This document shows, in pieces, positions 46,750-59,400 of a stretch of 64,000 nucleotides of DNA. The notes beneath the pieces were generated by a model. It was not told the DNA's origin. It saw only the letters and a list, made by a program, of their open reading frames with translations, and ran no database searches. The DNA is from Hedera helix (lineage: Eukaryota; Streptophyta; Magnoliopsida; Apiales; Araliaceae): contig OX359278.1 of NCBI GenBank assembly GCA_947179155.2, forward strand, positions 21,043,244 to 21,107,243, read 5' to 3'. The position numbers were made by a program, and so were the translations under genes. The stretch's first letter is position 1. Each line of letters begins with the position of its first letter.

Positions 46750-48277
46750 AAACTTGCAAAACGATTAATTCAGATTACGTGTTTTAATTATATTCGATAT
46801 ATATGATATATGATGATGCATGTTTGCCGATCTGAAATTGAATATATGATATTCTGCATGTATGCGTGTTCTGGAAATTTGTAATATATATGCATGTATA
46901 TGATGTTTTGTTAATCGTATCCTAGAAGGTGGAATAACAATACAACTTCTGTTGTAATTGGATTAAAAGCACGAAGATTCGGTTTATTATGATTAATCGA
47001 AACTGGACATATATGATATGTTCTGAGTGTATTATTATTATGAGTGTTTTAGTGGATTGTATATGATTCTTAAATTGTTCAGAGATTCGTATACAAATTG
47101 TAGTTCGGAAAAATTCTACAATACAGATTGTAGTTCAAAAAAAAATTCTACAATACAGATTGTCCTGATCAGCCGGACCACTGCCGGGGGGGAGGAACCC
47201 CCCTTGGACCCCCCCCCGGTCGTAGCGCACGATGGTCGTGACCCAAATATTTTATATATAGTTTTCTTTAATTATATAAATTGTGTCATGTGCTTATTGT
47301 GATATGCATGGTGCACATTTATGGCCCTTTTGACCCATAGGTTAGTGGATTTTTGGTTTTTGAAGTACGGCTTGCATGTCATGTCTTTCTATAAATTTTG
47401 ATGTAATATTCTCTTCTCATTTAAATCCTCTCGAATGTAACTCGAGATTTCCTTATGACATGTAATGTACAAGTGTAACCTATCAAGATGACAAGATGAT
47501 GATGGAGAGGAGACACATGTATGAGGAAGGTCCAAGGAAGCTACTATTTTGAAGATCTTTTACCACCTTAGACTGACTTTCAATCTTTTCATTAGCTTGA
47601 AAAGATTGACATAGAGTTGGGCCATAACTGTGACACATTTAATTTTGCACTTTATTTATGCTTATATATGATATGATATGATAAATAACGTGCATGCTTA
47701 ATAAGATTAAAATTGGTGAGATCTAAATTAATTAATAAAATCCCTCATAAAATTGTTAAGTCTAAATCAAATGCCTTCCAATGAATGACACTAATCAAGA
47801 CCTTGACTGATAGATGTAGGTTTGCCAAAGCAAAGTACCCTATTTATCTTGAGAAGATGCGATAGGATAATTGTGATATTCAAACTGTTAAAATCATTGG
47901 GTCTGACTTAACTAAGTTATCTCAATAGGATTGTGGACTTAGAGGCATAGAGTTTGGTAAATATCATTAGATGGACTAGAAACAAATGTTATTCACCAAA
48001 CTATCTAAGAGTTATATATGATATAATTGAAAAGTGGTTGTCTACCTAAATAATTATGTTTTGAGAGATTAGCCGAAGCTAACTTAAGGCATAATGAAAT
48101 ATGGATCTTGGCTCACTAGAAAGATTTAATAGAAAATGCTTTTTGAATTAATGGTGAGGGCTATTAATTTGAATAAAATAGTGGGAGGTATATCTGGAAT
48201 GTACTATTATCAATTACTTAATATCAAAACTCTGTAATTTGACTTATTATTTTTGCACTTATAAATTGTAGATATTA
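46750..48277 (+). other. Copia leader region, with short repeats and a G/C-run hairpin
   Basis: This is an untranslated leader before gag. A motif like CTACAATACAGATTGTAGTTC recurs three times between about 47,085 and 47,165. At 47,184-47,218 a run of 7 G faces runs of 6 and 9 C and can pair with them. Confidence 0.6.
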
Positions 48278-51200
48278 ATGGCAAACAACAACACAAATAG
48301 TCTTTCATTACAATCAGTCCTTGAGAAGGAAAAACTTAGTGGAATTAATTTCCTAGACTGGCATAGAAACTTGAGGATTGTCCTCAAACAATAGCGCAAG
48401 CTATATGTCCTTGATGTGCCCATTCCTGCAGCACCAGCTAACACTGCACCACGTGTAGAGCATAATGCTTACAAGAAGCATCAAGATGATGTTCTGGACG
48501 TGAGTTATCTCATGCTAGCAACTATGAACTCTGAGCTTCAGAAGCAACATGAGTTAATGGATGCTTATGAGATGATCGAGCATCTCAAGAAATTGTTCGA
48601 AGATGCTCGACATGAGAGGTATGATATAAGCAAAGCATTGTATCACTGCAAGATGGGTGAACGTGATCCAGTTGGTCCACATGTTCTGAAAATGATTGGG
48701 TATATTGAGTACCTTGCTAGGTTGGATTTTTCGATTACTCCGGAAGCCCAAACTGATCTTGTTTTGCAATCTTTGAACAACAGCTATTCTCAATTTGTTA
48801 TGAATTACCTCATGAATGAAATTGAGAAACCACTTACTGAGTTGTTGAGCATGTTAAGAACTGCCGAGAACAACATGAAAAAGGCAGGACCCGCTCCCAT
48901 AATGATGGTGTAAAAGGGGAATGCTTAGGGAAAATAGAAAGACAAGAAGAAGATATGATCTAAATCTGGTGCTAAATCCAATTTCAAAAATAAACAGGCT
49001 TTAAATCCTAAAGGTGGGGTGGCTAAAGAAGGTGATTGTCACTTCTGTGGAAAACGTGGATACTGTAAGAGGAATTGTCATGCTTATTTGGAAGAACTGA
49101 AGAAAAACAAAGGAAGTATGACTTCTGATTCAGGTATATATGTTATAGAAATCAATTTTTCCACTTCTACATCATGGGTATTGCATACTGGATGTGGTTC
49201 TCACATTTGTGTTAATGTGCAGGAACTCCGAAGGAGTAGGACTTTAGCGAAAGGAGAGGTTTACCTACGAGTTGGGAATGGAGCAAAAGTTACTACACTA
49301 GTCGTAGGAACTTATCATTTATCTTTGTCCACTGGGCTAATATTAGAATTAAGGGATTGTTATTATGTGCCTGTTATGAGCAAAAATATTATTTCTGTTT
49401 CTTGTTTGGACAAAAAAGGTTTTTCATTTTTAATAAATAACAACAGTTGTTCGTTTTACTTAAATGAAATATGTTATGGTGTTGCACAATTGTTTAATGG
49501 TCCTTATATTCTTATTTTAGAAATGTCTATCTATAATATAAATACAAAACGATTTAAATCAAATGATTCAAATCCGACATATAAATGAGAAACACATATC
49601 CAAACTCCATAAAGATGGGTTTTTAGATTCATTTGATTTTGAATAATATGAGAAATACAAGTCTTGTTTATTAGGGAAGATGACTAAAGCCCCTTTCACT
49701 GGTCACAGTGAATGACCAGTGAAAGGGCTAGTGATGTATTATGACTTATATATAGTGATGTATATGGACTCATGAGTTCGTTAGTAAGAGGTAGGTTGTA
49801 TTACTTCATTACATTTACTGATGACTTCAGTAGATTTGGATATGTGTATCTTATGAGACACAAATCCGAATCCTTTGAAAAGTTCAAGGAATTCAAGAAT
49901 GAAGTTCAAAGCCAATTTGGCAAAAGCATAAAAGCCTTTGATGACCTTCTAAAAGAGTGTGGTATTATATCACAGCTCACTCTACCTGGAACACCTCAAT
50001 GAAATGGTGTGTCTGAGAGGAGGAATCACACATTGTTGGACATGGTACTATCAATGATGAGTCATGCAGATCTTCCAATAAGCTTCTAGGGTCATGCCCT
50101 AGAGACAGTTGCATTCACACTTAACCGTGTTCCTACAAAGACGGTTCAAAAGACACTTTATGAGATGTGGACTAGAAAACGTCCTAGTATGTCATTCATG
50201 AAGATTTGGGGTTGCGAGGCGTTTGTAAAACGTTTGGCTTCTGACAAGCTCGGACCCAAATCTGACAAATATAATTTTGTAGGATACCCTAAGGAAACAA
50301 AAGGGTATTATTTCTATAAACCTTCTTAGAACAAAGTGGTTGTTGCTCGAACTGGTATTTTTCTAGAAATAGAATTTGTCTCTAAAGGAAACAGTGAGAG
50401 GAAAGTAGAACTCGAAGAAATTTGAGAACCACAAAATATCATTGAACCTAAGTTGGAATATGAGCAGGAACTATAAGATATTGTGAAAAGTGAACATGCT
50501 CAAATTACACAAGGCATTCGTAGATCTAGTAGGGCACGCCAAGAGCCCAAGAGATATTATGGATTTCTTGTGACTCAAAACGGCGATGTGATGCTCATAG
50601 ATCAGGATGAGCCTGCTTCCTACCAAGAAGCTATGAATGGACCAGATTCTAAGAGATGGCTTGAAGACTTGAAATCTAAGATGGTCTCCATGTATATTAA
50701 CCACGTATGGACATTGGTTAATCTACCCGAAGGAGTAAAACCAATCGGGTGCAAGTGGGTTTTCAAGAAGAAAACCGACATGGACGGTAATGTACAAACC
50801 TATAAAGGTCGACTAGTAGCAAAAAGTTTCAAACAAGTTCAAGGTGTTGACTATGATGATACATTCTCTCCAGTGGCAATGATTAAATCCATCAGGATCT
50901 TACTTGCTATTGCAACCTTTTATGATTACAAAATCTAACAGATGAATGTCAAAACTTCTTTCCTTAATGAAAATCTCCTTGAGGATGTGTATATGACACA
51001 ACCTGAGGGTTTTGTCACTCTAAAGGATGCTGGAAAGATATGTAAGCTGCAACAATCCATTTATGGATTGAAGCAATTCTCGGAGTTGAAATCTTCGATT
51101 TGATGAAGCAGTCAAAGAGTTTGGCTTTATAAAAAATGAAGATGAATCTTGTGTATATAAGAAGGTTAGCGGGAGTCACATTGTATTCTTAGTATTATAT

Positions 51201-52181
51201 ATTGACGACATATTAATTATTGGGAATGACATTCCTTCATTACAGGCTGTAAAAACATGGTTAAAAAAATATTTCTCCATGAAAGATTTGGACGATGCAA
51301 CCTACATTTTAGGCATCAATATCTATAGAGATAGATTGAGAAAAATGCTCGGCCTAAGTCAATGTACAAATATTGATAAAGTGCTGAAACGGTTCAGCAT
51401 GCAAGAGCCAAAAAGAGGACACTTACCCATGTCTCATGGAGTAAAGATCTCTAAGGCCCAATGTCCTAAATCACAAAATGATGAGGAGCGTATGAGAAAG
51501 ATCCCTTATACTTCGACAATTGGATCTATCGTGCATGCAATGATATGTACTCATCCGGATGTCTCATATGCTTTGAGCATGACGAGCAGATTCCAGTTGA
51601 ATCCAAGTAAAGGTCATTGGATAACAGTCAAGAATATCCTCAAGTACCTGAAAAGGACTAAGGATTTATTCTTGGTATATGGAGGTGAAGACTAACTAGC
51701 AGTAAAGGGTTACATAGATGCTAGTTTTCAGACTGACAAAGATGATTATAAGTCTCAGTCAAGTTTTGTGTTTTGCTTTAATGGTGGTGCTGTTAGCTGG
51801 AAAAGTTTTAAGCAATAGATAGTGGCTGATTCTATAATAGAGGTTGAGTATATTGTTGCTTTTAGTGTGGCCAAGGAGGCTGTATGGATTAAAAAGTTCG
51901 TCACTGAACTTGGTGTTGTTCCAACCATTGTTAATCCATTTGAGCTATACTGTGATAATGATGGAGCCATTGTATACGCTAAGGAACCTGGATGTCACCA
52001 ACGATCCAAGCATATACTTAAGCGGTATCATCTCATCCATGAAATTATTAATAGATGAGATGTACATATATGCAGAGTGCCAACAGATGATAATGTTGCA
52101 GATCCACTGACCAAGGCTTTATCGCAGCAAAAGGACAAAGGTCACACTAGTTCCATGGGTATTAGATACATGAGTGATTGA
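48278..52181 (+). pseudogene. Copia gag-pol polyprotein, inactivated
   Basis: ATG at 48,278 (MANNNTNSLSLQSVLEKEKL) opens a frame read to about 51,075, then, after a 2-base deletion, to the stop at 52,179. Order: gag 48,278-48,910; CCHC knuckle (CHFCGKRGYCKRNCH) at about 49,037-49,081; protease-like WVLHTGCGSHIC at about 49,180 (canonical DTG/DSG altered to HTG); GAG-pre-integrase; integrase 49,770-50,450; reverse transcriptase 50,640-51,270 with YIDD; RNase H 51,690-52,100. Damage: stops at 48,392, 48,911, several in integrase, 50,936; an in-frame gap at about 49,936 that removes the segment with the second catalytic Asp; and a hairpin rearrangement at 49,691-49,727. Confidence 0.88.
49691..49727. 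repeat. Perfect inverted repeat in the copia integrase region
   Basis: CCCTTTCACTGGTCA (49691-49705) and TGACCAGTGAAAGGG (49713-49727) are exact complements separated by 7 bases. The sequence right after it no longer reads as the expected polyprotein until about 49,770. Confidence 0.9.
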
Positions 52182-52189
52182 CTCTAGTG

Positions 52190-52201
52190 CAAGTGGGAGA
52201 T
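52190..52201 (+). promoter_or_regulatory. Polypurine tract of the copia element
   Basis: CAAGTGGGAGAT immediately precedes TGTTAGAGTTC, the 3' LTR start, and lies 9 bases after the polyprotein stop. Confidence 0.8.
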
Positions 52202-53161
52202 TGTTAGAGTTCATGTCATAGAGACCAATTATTTGATGTAATTGCTTAACATTTTTTATATTATATTTGATTGAATAAATAAATTATTTTATTATGATTT
52301 TATTTACTACGTTATATAAATGTTAGCATAATAAGAGTCCTTAAAATAGTGATACAAATTATATACCTTCAAATATGTGACTTGAAACATGAGATCTTAT
52401 AAATACAATTAGTATCATTGCTCTTAAATGTCCATAGTCGAGTACCATTGTTAATGGGACAACAATGATGCATTGAGACTAGTATGAGGATTGACTGATG
52501 GCCAAATCTCATTAGTCATAAATATATGAGATATTGAGTCAATGCATATGTACATGTTAGAGAACAATGTACTAGACAGACCCACCATAAGAATTCTACA
52601 TGGAGCATTATGCAAAGTGTCATAAGAAATTCTCATAGTGACAATGATGTAATGATCCTCCAACCTAAAATCACTATATTATTACACAAGAATTTATATA
52701 CTTTGATATCATCAAAAGTCACCTTTAATAGGGTGGACAATAAAGGTGATTATTGGGTACATCATGAATCGTGTGAGGAATATGAGTGATCTAAATGGAA
52801 TTTAACTCTCTTATATATTAAGGGGTGATATCCATAGGCCTCTTGATTGAGTAAGACTATGAAATGCATGACCATGCTTAAATAGTGATTTATTTCATAT
52901 AGTCTACTCATTGATCAAGAAAACTCAGATTAAATTATGAAGAGTATGACACATTCCATGCCTCAAGTTTAATCTAGGATGTCAAGGTTAAAAGGATTAA
53001 ATTACATTAAAACATTGGTCAAGAAAACGGTTGCATCGAATCACCAATCTTATTATTATTTGGATAGCAGTGATGCATTACTAGATGCCGCTCACTGTTT
53101 ATAATTTTATAATATGTTTTTAAAATTATTGCCAATATAATAATAACCTATAAGGTCACAC

Positions 53162-56100
53162 TATGATGGCCCCAAATTCGGGTTCTAATTACCCGAATTC
53201 GGTCATCACGATCCAATACAAACATCCACCACTAAATAACATACAATAACTAAATTCGGAATAATAAACATATGTTGTTTATACATAAGGTGTTACTAGT
53301 CCCAAGATACGGTAACCTTACAACAAAAGTATACAAATACCCTTAATAAAGTATTTAGAGTTTACATTACATAACAAGTAATTTAGCTAACTAAAAGGCT
53401 GCATCCTGAAGTCTATCACTTCATCTTTTCCTTACCCTTGTTCTTCTCTGAAGTCTCAGGTTTCACTGCAATAAGGTTCATGATATAGCAAGGGTGAGCA
53501 ACTAGTTTGCTCAACAAGTTTAAATAACAACGAAAGATAATATATCATGAATGAAGGAATAACTGAAACAGTTCAACAATATGAATAACATAAGCAAGAA
53601 TAATGATTTGCTTTTAGAATCAAGACAGTCAAGTAGACTATGAACTATAAACTTCCACTGGAGTCAATAGCTGGTTGACCCAATGGTTACTACCAGAAAT
53701 ATGTACTTGAGGGGATCAGTCTTTCGTACAATATGTGTATGCATAACATTTAATTTTCGTATTTTGTACCTGATATTAGATACATGGTACTCCCCTATAA
53801 TAGGGAGGTGTTCATAATAGTCCAAGAATCCGCATCTTCAATGATTTGGATAACTTTTAAAATCTTTAACATAAATGTCTAGTCGAACAATGGCTTAAAC
53901 CTACTTTGAATAGTTCTTTAAACAATAGAATGTTAAATAAGGTACAAGTCAAAGACTGTACAAAATCAAGTGCACCAAGTGCGAATAACAACAACATCGA
54001 TGTGGAATAATTGTAAAGTAATTAAACCACTCAAAACATACTAGGAATTACAGTTCAAGCTTAAATAAATAACTTGCTCAATGAAATGTGTTTAGAGATA
54101 AGAAACTTGTCTGTGTGCTCAGCTACAATTAACGTCTAGCTTTAATTAACTTGACTGGAAAGACCTAACATTAATAAAGTTGGTCTAACAATTAACACTG
54201 TGTATAATGGTATGGATACACCTACTAAGACTATTCAACTAACACGGAAGTCAAACACATAACACACATAGTCAACATATTATCATTAACCCTTTAGATA
54301 ATTAATCACTTAGGTTGATGATTTAGGAATTTAACTAAGATTTTTTTAAGTGTTAAACACTTATTAAACTTTGAAACAATTTCCTATACTTAATTAATAC
54401 TCTGATAAATACTTTATGTTTTATATCCTCAAATTATGTTTACCTATTATTTAATGGTTAATTAAATAACAATTAATTAAATGATAAAACTTATTTATGT
54501 TGGATTGTCATTGATAACCAAATTCAAAAGCTTTCTGCTCTCCTATCGTCGGGTGAATCATCACTCAACGATTTGTACTGTCTGCCATAGCAGACTTACT
54601 CTACGACTCATAAGGTCTGCCTCAACAACCCATTCGACGAACAAAAACAGTTCTACGTTCGGAGTGATCTCACCCTACGATCACTATGCAATGGCCGAGA
54701 CCTGACCGAGGCTATACTACGATAGCCGAGGGCTTGGCCGAGGCCATTCTATGATAGTCGAAGGCTTGACTGAGGCCACTTTATGATAGGCGAAGGCTTG
54801 GCCAAGGCCACACTACGATAACTGAAGGTTTACGATAGACGAAGGCATACATTAGCCGAAGGCTTGGCCGAGGCCACTCTACGATAGCCAAAGGCTTAGC
54901 CAAGGCCACAGTACGATAGCTGAAAGCTTACGATAGCTGAAGGCTTACATTAGCCGAAGGCTTGGCCGAGGCCACTCTACGATAGCCAAAAGCTTACATT
55001 AACCGAAGGCTTGGCCGAGACCACTCTACGATAGCCAAAGGCTTACGATAGCCGAAGGCTTCCAGATTTCAGTTTTAAACACAATAGTGACCCTGCTGAT
55101 TCTTTTAGACGGTTTATCAATACTTGGTGAACCTATTGGTTTCTTTAATAGGTTGACATGAACACAGGTTACTTCATATCCATTATACAACTTATATATA
55201 TTGGACTCATCATGGTTCTTCATAACAGATTTCTCCCAACAGAAAGTAACCATAACAATCTATTTTAACATAATATTGATCAATAACTAACTTCCTTAAG
55301 ATATTAAACATAATTATTTATACCTTAAAGTTGGGTTGAAGCAAAATGGGTTCCTAGTTGCTGTTCTTCTTCTTCTCCCAAAGTAGGTGATGTTATCCGA
55401 GGACATCCACTTCACAGTTACCACCACTGGATACTTTACTCACAACTTCTAGATGGTTTCCTTGCTATCTCTCTCTCTTACTACACTCCTTCTATATTTC
55501 GGAGCTCACAAAGAATCTCTTGCATCAGTATTGAATAACTCAACAAGCTTTTCCAAGAGAAAACATGGTCTCTATTTATAGAAAATCATTACCCGCTGGT
55601 TACTGAGGTTTAGGTGGAAGTTTTACCAACTCATCTCCCAGCCATACCTAGAAATCATCACTTTAGGTTGTAATCGGCAGAGTAGGGTCATCGACTTAGC
55701 TCGGCAGATTATACACATACGCAAAGGTAAAATATTAAATTAGCCGTTAATAGTAAGGACCTCATGATGGGTTACCTCTGATTTGAGACTATATACTGAC
55801 TTAACTGTCTAGCAACCCATACATACAATTAGCTATTCTCTTTCTTCCTATTCCACGACAGGTTTAGGGATTTGTGTCCCAAAAGATTGCCATATGTTAA
55901 CTTCTTTAATAAATAATAAGTTACACAATTAATTTTAAGTGAGCTCCTGCTTTGGACCTCATTTAATACCCAACGGACTCCTATTAAATGACTTGGACTA
56001 TTATTTAGTCAAGTCCATTTGATTTATCATCAGACTATTTAATATAACTTAATGATTAGTTATTAATTTTGTTACACATTAATTACTCAATTCATGATTA

Positions 56101-56508
56101 AATAAATAATTGGATTGACTAAATAATTAAATATTCTAACCCATTAGTATTAAATTACTAAATGAACTAATAAATATTATTATCAATATTTCACGTGTTC
56201 ACATTAATTAATAATCATATTAATTAATTTACTAATTTTAATTAACTCATTATATTTAATTTAATTGAATATTTAATTAATAAGCAACTTAACAAATATT
56301 TTGATAATAAAATTTTAGGTTTTGTTCACTAATTTAATTAACATATTAGTGACCCATTTTAATTAACTCTAGAAATTAATCACATTAATATTTAATCACG
56401 TAATTAATTAATCACACAAAAAGATTTAAATAACCTCGTAAAACTAATTCGTTAGAAATTAAATTCATAATTTAATTAATAATGACGTGAAAATTCTAGA
56501 ACATTACA
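53162..56508 (-). repeat. Solo LTR A'' (family A), minus orientation, inside the copia 3' LTR
   Basis: On the plus strand it starts TATGATGGCCCCAAATTCGG (TG mutated to TA) and ends GAAAATTCTAGAACATTACA, the complement of the LTR A start TGTAATGTCCTAGAATTT. The AT-rich body matches LTR A in complement over long stretches, including AACCTAAAATTTTA-like and ATTAACTCATTATATTTAAT words. A TATA in complement lies at 55,571-55,580. Length is 3.35 kb. No clean 5-bp duplication is seen. Confidence 0.83.
54690..55062. repeat. GC-richer minisatellite inside LTR A''
   Basis: Units built from CGATAGCCGAAGGCTTGGCC and GAGGCCACTCTA are repeated about ten times with variable spacing (roughly 20-40 bases). 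It lies at about the relative place of the GC-rich islands of LTR A copies 1 and A'. Confidence 0.85.
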
Positions 56509-57114
56509 TAACCACTTAGAACACAATTAAAAGGAAATTAATTTAAATTATAAAGATTTAAATATGTCAATATGATTGATAGTATTTAAATTACGAATTT
56601 AAATTAATAAGACAACTTGTATATATGTATATTAATTAAGTAAGACTTAATTAAAATATAATATATATAAATTCGGGTTTTACTTTTCTAATTAGATTAG
56701 GTTTTGGTTAATTCCTCTTGACTGTCATATATATATGATATATCTGCTGTTTTAGAGACTAGAAGAAAACAATCAAAACAAAAACCCTAGTCGCTTTTAT
56801 AAAGAGACTAGAGAGAAAAAACTTCAGAAAATCCAGATCTTGGCGACAAGTATCGCAGCTCTCTTTGCTACAGATTGTGTGACGATTCGCGGGCGGTTTA
56901 TGTGGATACCATAGAGGGCGTGGTTCCGTTGGATTGCGTTGAAGATTCGAAATTGTTCCAAAAGTTTCCATCGTCTCCATTCAAGCTCGGATAATCGGTA
57001 AAACAAATCTAAACCTCTGAATTAATATGTTTTCGCATGGATCATGTTTTAGGGTTTTAGAAATTATTTTGAAAAATTATAATTCCGCTGCTTTTATGTG
57101 CTGAAATTCCTACA

Positions 57115-57289
57115 TAAACGGTTAGGTCAACGTGCAGCTGTTTATTTTTAACTTCTCAGCTGACACTTAAATGTCATTATAAGATGATTTCTTTTTATTA
57201 GACTTCATAGAGTGACATTTCACCTTTCTATATCGTTGAGTGATTTTTCGTTGAGTAAAACCAATAACATAACTCTACAATCCTTCATA
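57115..57289. other. Element C sequence right of the copia insertion
   Basis: This lies directly after the copia LTR end (CCTACA). No coding match can be seen; it should be the sequence just downstream of C's RNase H on the minus strand. Confidence 0.4.
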
Positions 57290-58200
57290 AGGTAGTTTCA
57301 TTCTATAACCTTCTCACTAGCATGGTTTAGTCTTTTGAGGTAGAAAATCAGTTTAGCACATAAAGTTTAACACACTTGGTTTGCTTATTTTAAAACTAGA
57401 TTCATTTCAGTCTTAATAGACACATCAGCAAATTTATCATCTACGTGAATATAATGTAAAGCAATGTGATCATTCATCATATATTTTCAAAAAAGTGATG
57501 TTATATGTCAATATGTAAAGCTTAAGAATGCAAGACAGTGTTATGACATCACTAATAGTATTAAAAATAAATAAAAACAAAGCAAACCTATAGTCAGCAA
57601 GTTGATTCAAAACATTTGAGCTCAGTAATTTCCAATTACAATGTACTTACCTTATGCAGTAGATAATGACATTGAGTTCTGTCTCTTGTTGAACTATAAG
57701 ATAATTTCTATTTTTTTTAAAAATAATATTGCTTTCTTATATATTTTGTATTCTGCAATGTTAGCATCTTTATATCTAATTAAGTCTTTTTAACAGACGT
57801 CAAATGAGGTCTCTTAGGATTATCTTTAGATTTAGTACAAATGCAAGAAAATATAATAGTAGGTCTCCTTTCAGTTAAGCATAGAAGATAGAGCCATTCA
57901 TACATTTGTATTGAATAGAGTTAAAACTTTTTACAATGTTTATCCTTGTTTAGCTTATCTATAGGAGCTTTAGGTGTGGGAGTAGCCATTATGCTCTTTT
58001 CATATCTTGCTCTGCAATAGCTTGGCTAACTTCTCTCATAAATTATCATCAGTAAAACCATAAATTATATTATCTATATAGATTTATGCTAACAATGCTT
58101 GTGTATCCCAAGAAATAATGTTGTCTTTGTTTTGCCTTTAGTTAATCCATTTCCAAATAACAACAGTGATAGTTTTAAACCATGATTGAATATAATTACA

Positions 58201-58237
<37 letters not shown>

Positions 58238-59400
58238 CCGATTATTCAACATAGCTATTTCTTTGAAGTTTATCATTGAGAAAAGCACTCGGAACATCCA
58301 TTTGAACTATCTTGGGCTTCGTGAGGGCAATATGAGCAAGGAACACCACAGTAGCTGAATTTTTGGTGCAAAGATTTTATCATGATTGATTCCCTTTTGC
58401 AACTAGGTTGGTCTTATATTTTGTTGTGGCTTTGTCTTCACCTAGATTGTGGCTTAAAGACTTATTTGATGCCTAATAATGGATAACTTTGTAAATCTGG
58501 GAATCGACTCCCAGTTCTTTTAATTTTGTTGTAGCTTCTGTCTAGCTAGCATTAAGAAGAGCCTAATCGATTTTCTCATACTTCATTTGAGATGAATGTC
58601 TTAAAAAAATATTCATTAAAAGTGCCAAATCGAGTACTAACTCTTTGTTATAAGAACACCAATGATTGAATCTGGTGAGTGATCCTTCGTCCATCTTCTA
58701 CTTATTAAAATATATGTCCTTGTGCCTTCTTATCTGAATTCCTTAAGATTGAATTCTGATGTTGAAGATTTGTTTATTGATATGGTTCTACGATTTTTTT
58801 AGATCGTAGAATAACTCATCTCTATGAAAGGTGAGACATTAATAGCAGAATCCTATTGCTATTTTATGACTAGAGGGTTGATGATCATGACATCATTTGA
58901 TGTAGAGGATGTAATGTGTTCAGCCAAAGATGTGCAGATGATCGAGATTTTTCTTTCTTTCCTTGTAAGACTTGTTGGGTGTTTTCATAATAGTTGAGTG
59001 AATGAGGGACCTCTTCTGAATAAAGCAGACAGATTTGGCTTATTTAACTTGAAGTATTCTGACATCCCGGTGGCCAAAAGTGTCCTTCATACTTCAAAAA
59101 ATGTTTTATTCTCTCTTTTAGTTGCACCATTTTATTATGAAGTTCATGGTGCAGAAAGATTATACTCATTCTCATAGTCACTCATTACAACGTTGGTTGT
59201 TTAGGAAAGCCCATTGATGTCTCTTGATGCATAATTGACTGATGCTCAATAAATTGTGCTCCAGTCCTTCAACATAAGTTCTATATCCAATTGTGATTCT
59301 TATGATCTTGGTAGAACCCTTTTTATCCTTGAAGCATGATAGAAGAACTTGGTTTCTCATCAAATGCCTTGAGCTTTCACCATGTTAATTTGGTGAAGCT
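57290..59400 (-). pseudogene. Element C pol relic: GAG-pre-integrase, integrase remnant, reverse transcriptase, RNase H
   Basis: On the minus strand, from the right: YVEGLEHNLLSISQLC (59,290-59,235) is the GAG-pre-integrase signature. A short integrase C-terminal remnant (SYKERKKNLDHLHIFG) is near 58,950. Reverse transcriptase blocks include TTKYKTNLVAKGN at about 58,415, VQMDVPSAFLND at about 58,290 and IYIDNIIYGFTDDN at about 58,060 (YVDD altered to YIDN). RNase H has FNKRQNSMSLSTA near 57,680 and HIALHYIHVDDKFADV near 57,440. Stops and shifts are frequent, and most of the integrase core is missing. A (GA)n run at 58,204-58,236 interrupts the reverse transcriptase. It is older-looking than the plus-strand copia relic. 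Confidence 0.75.
58204..58236. repeat. (GA)n microsatellite
   Basis: About 16 GA units lie inside the decayed reverse transcriptase of element C. Confidence 0.9.

Larger units (their letters stand above)
46482..57114 (+). mobile_element. Ty1/copia element, plus strand, nested in C
   Basis: The element has a truncated 5' LTR (46,482-46,737), a primer-binding site, a 1.5-kb leader, a dead gag-pol frame (48,278-52,181), a purine tract and a 3' LTR (52,202-57,114) split by LTR A''. The two LTR copies match over the last 256 bases with visible substitutions. By pol content it is a typical plant copia; I would guess the Tork side of the family but cannot settle the lineage by eye. The target duplication cannot be tested because the 5' end is missing. 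Confidence 0.85.
52202..57114 (+). repeat. 3' LTR of the copia element, split by LTR A''
   Basis: Starts TGTTAGAGTTCATG and ends GTGCTGAAATTCCTACA. After removing 53,162-56,508 it is about 1.57 kb. A TATA motif (CTTTTATAAAGAG, 56,796-56,803) lies after the insertion and about 320 bases before the LTR end. Confidence 0.85.

Noticed and set aside
54690..55062. CRISPR-like array in LTR A''
   Set aside because: Spacing and unit sequence vary and the pieces between repeats are themselves repeated, so it is a minisatellite.
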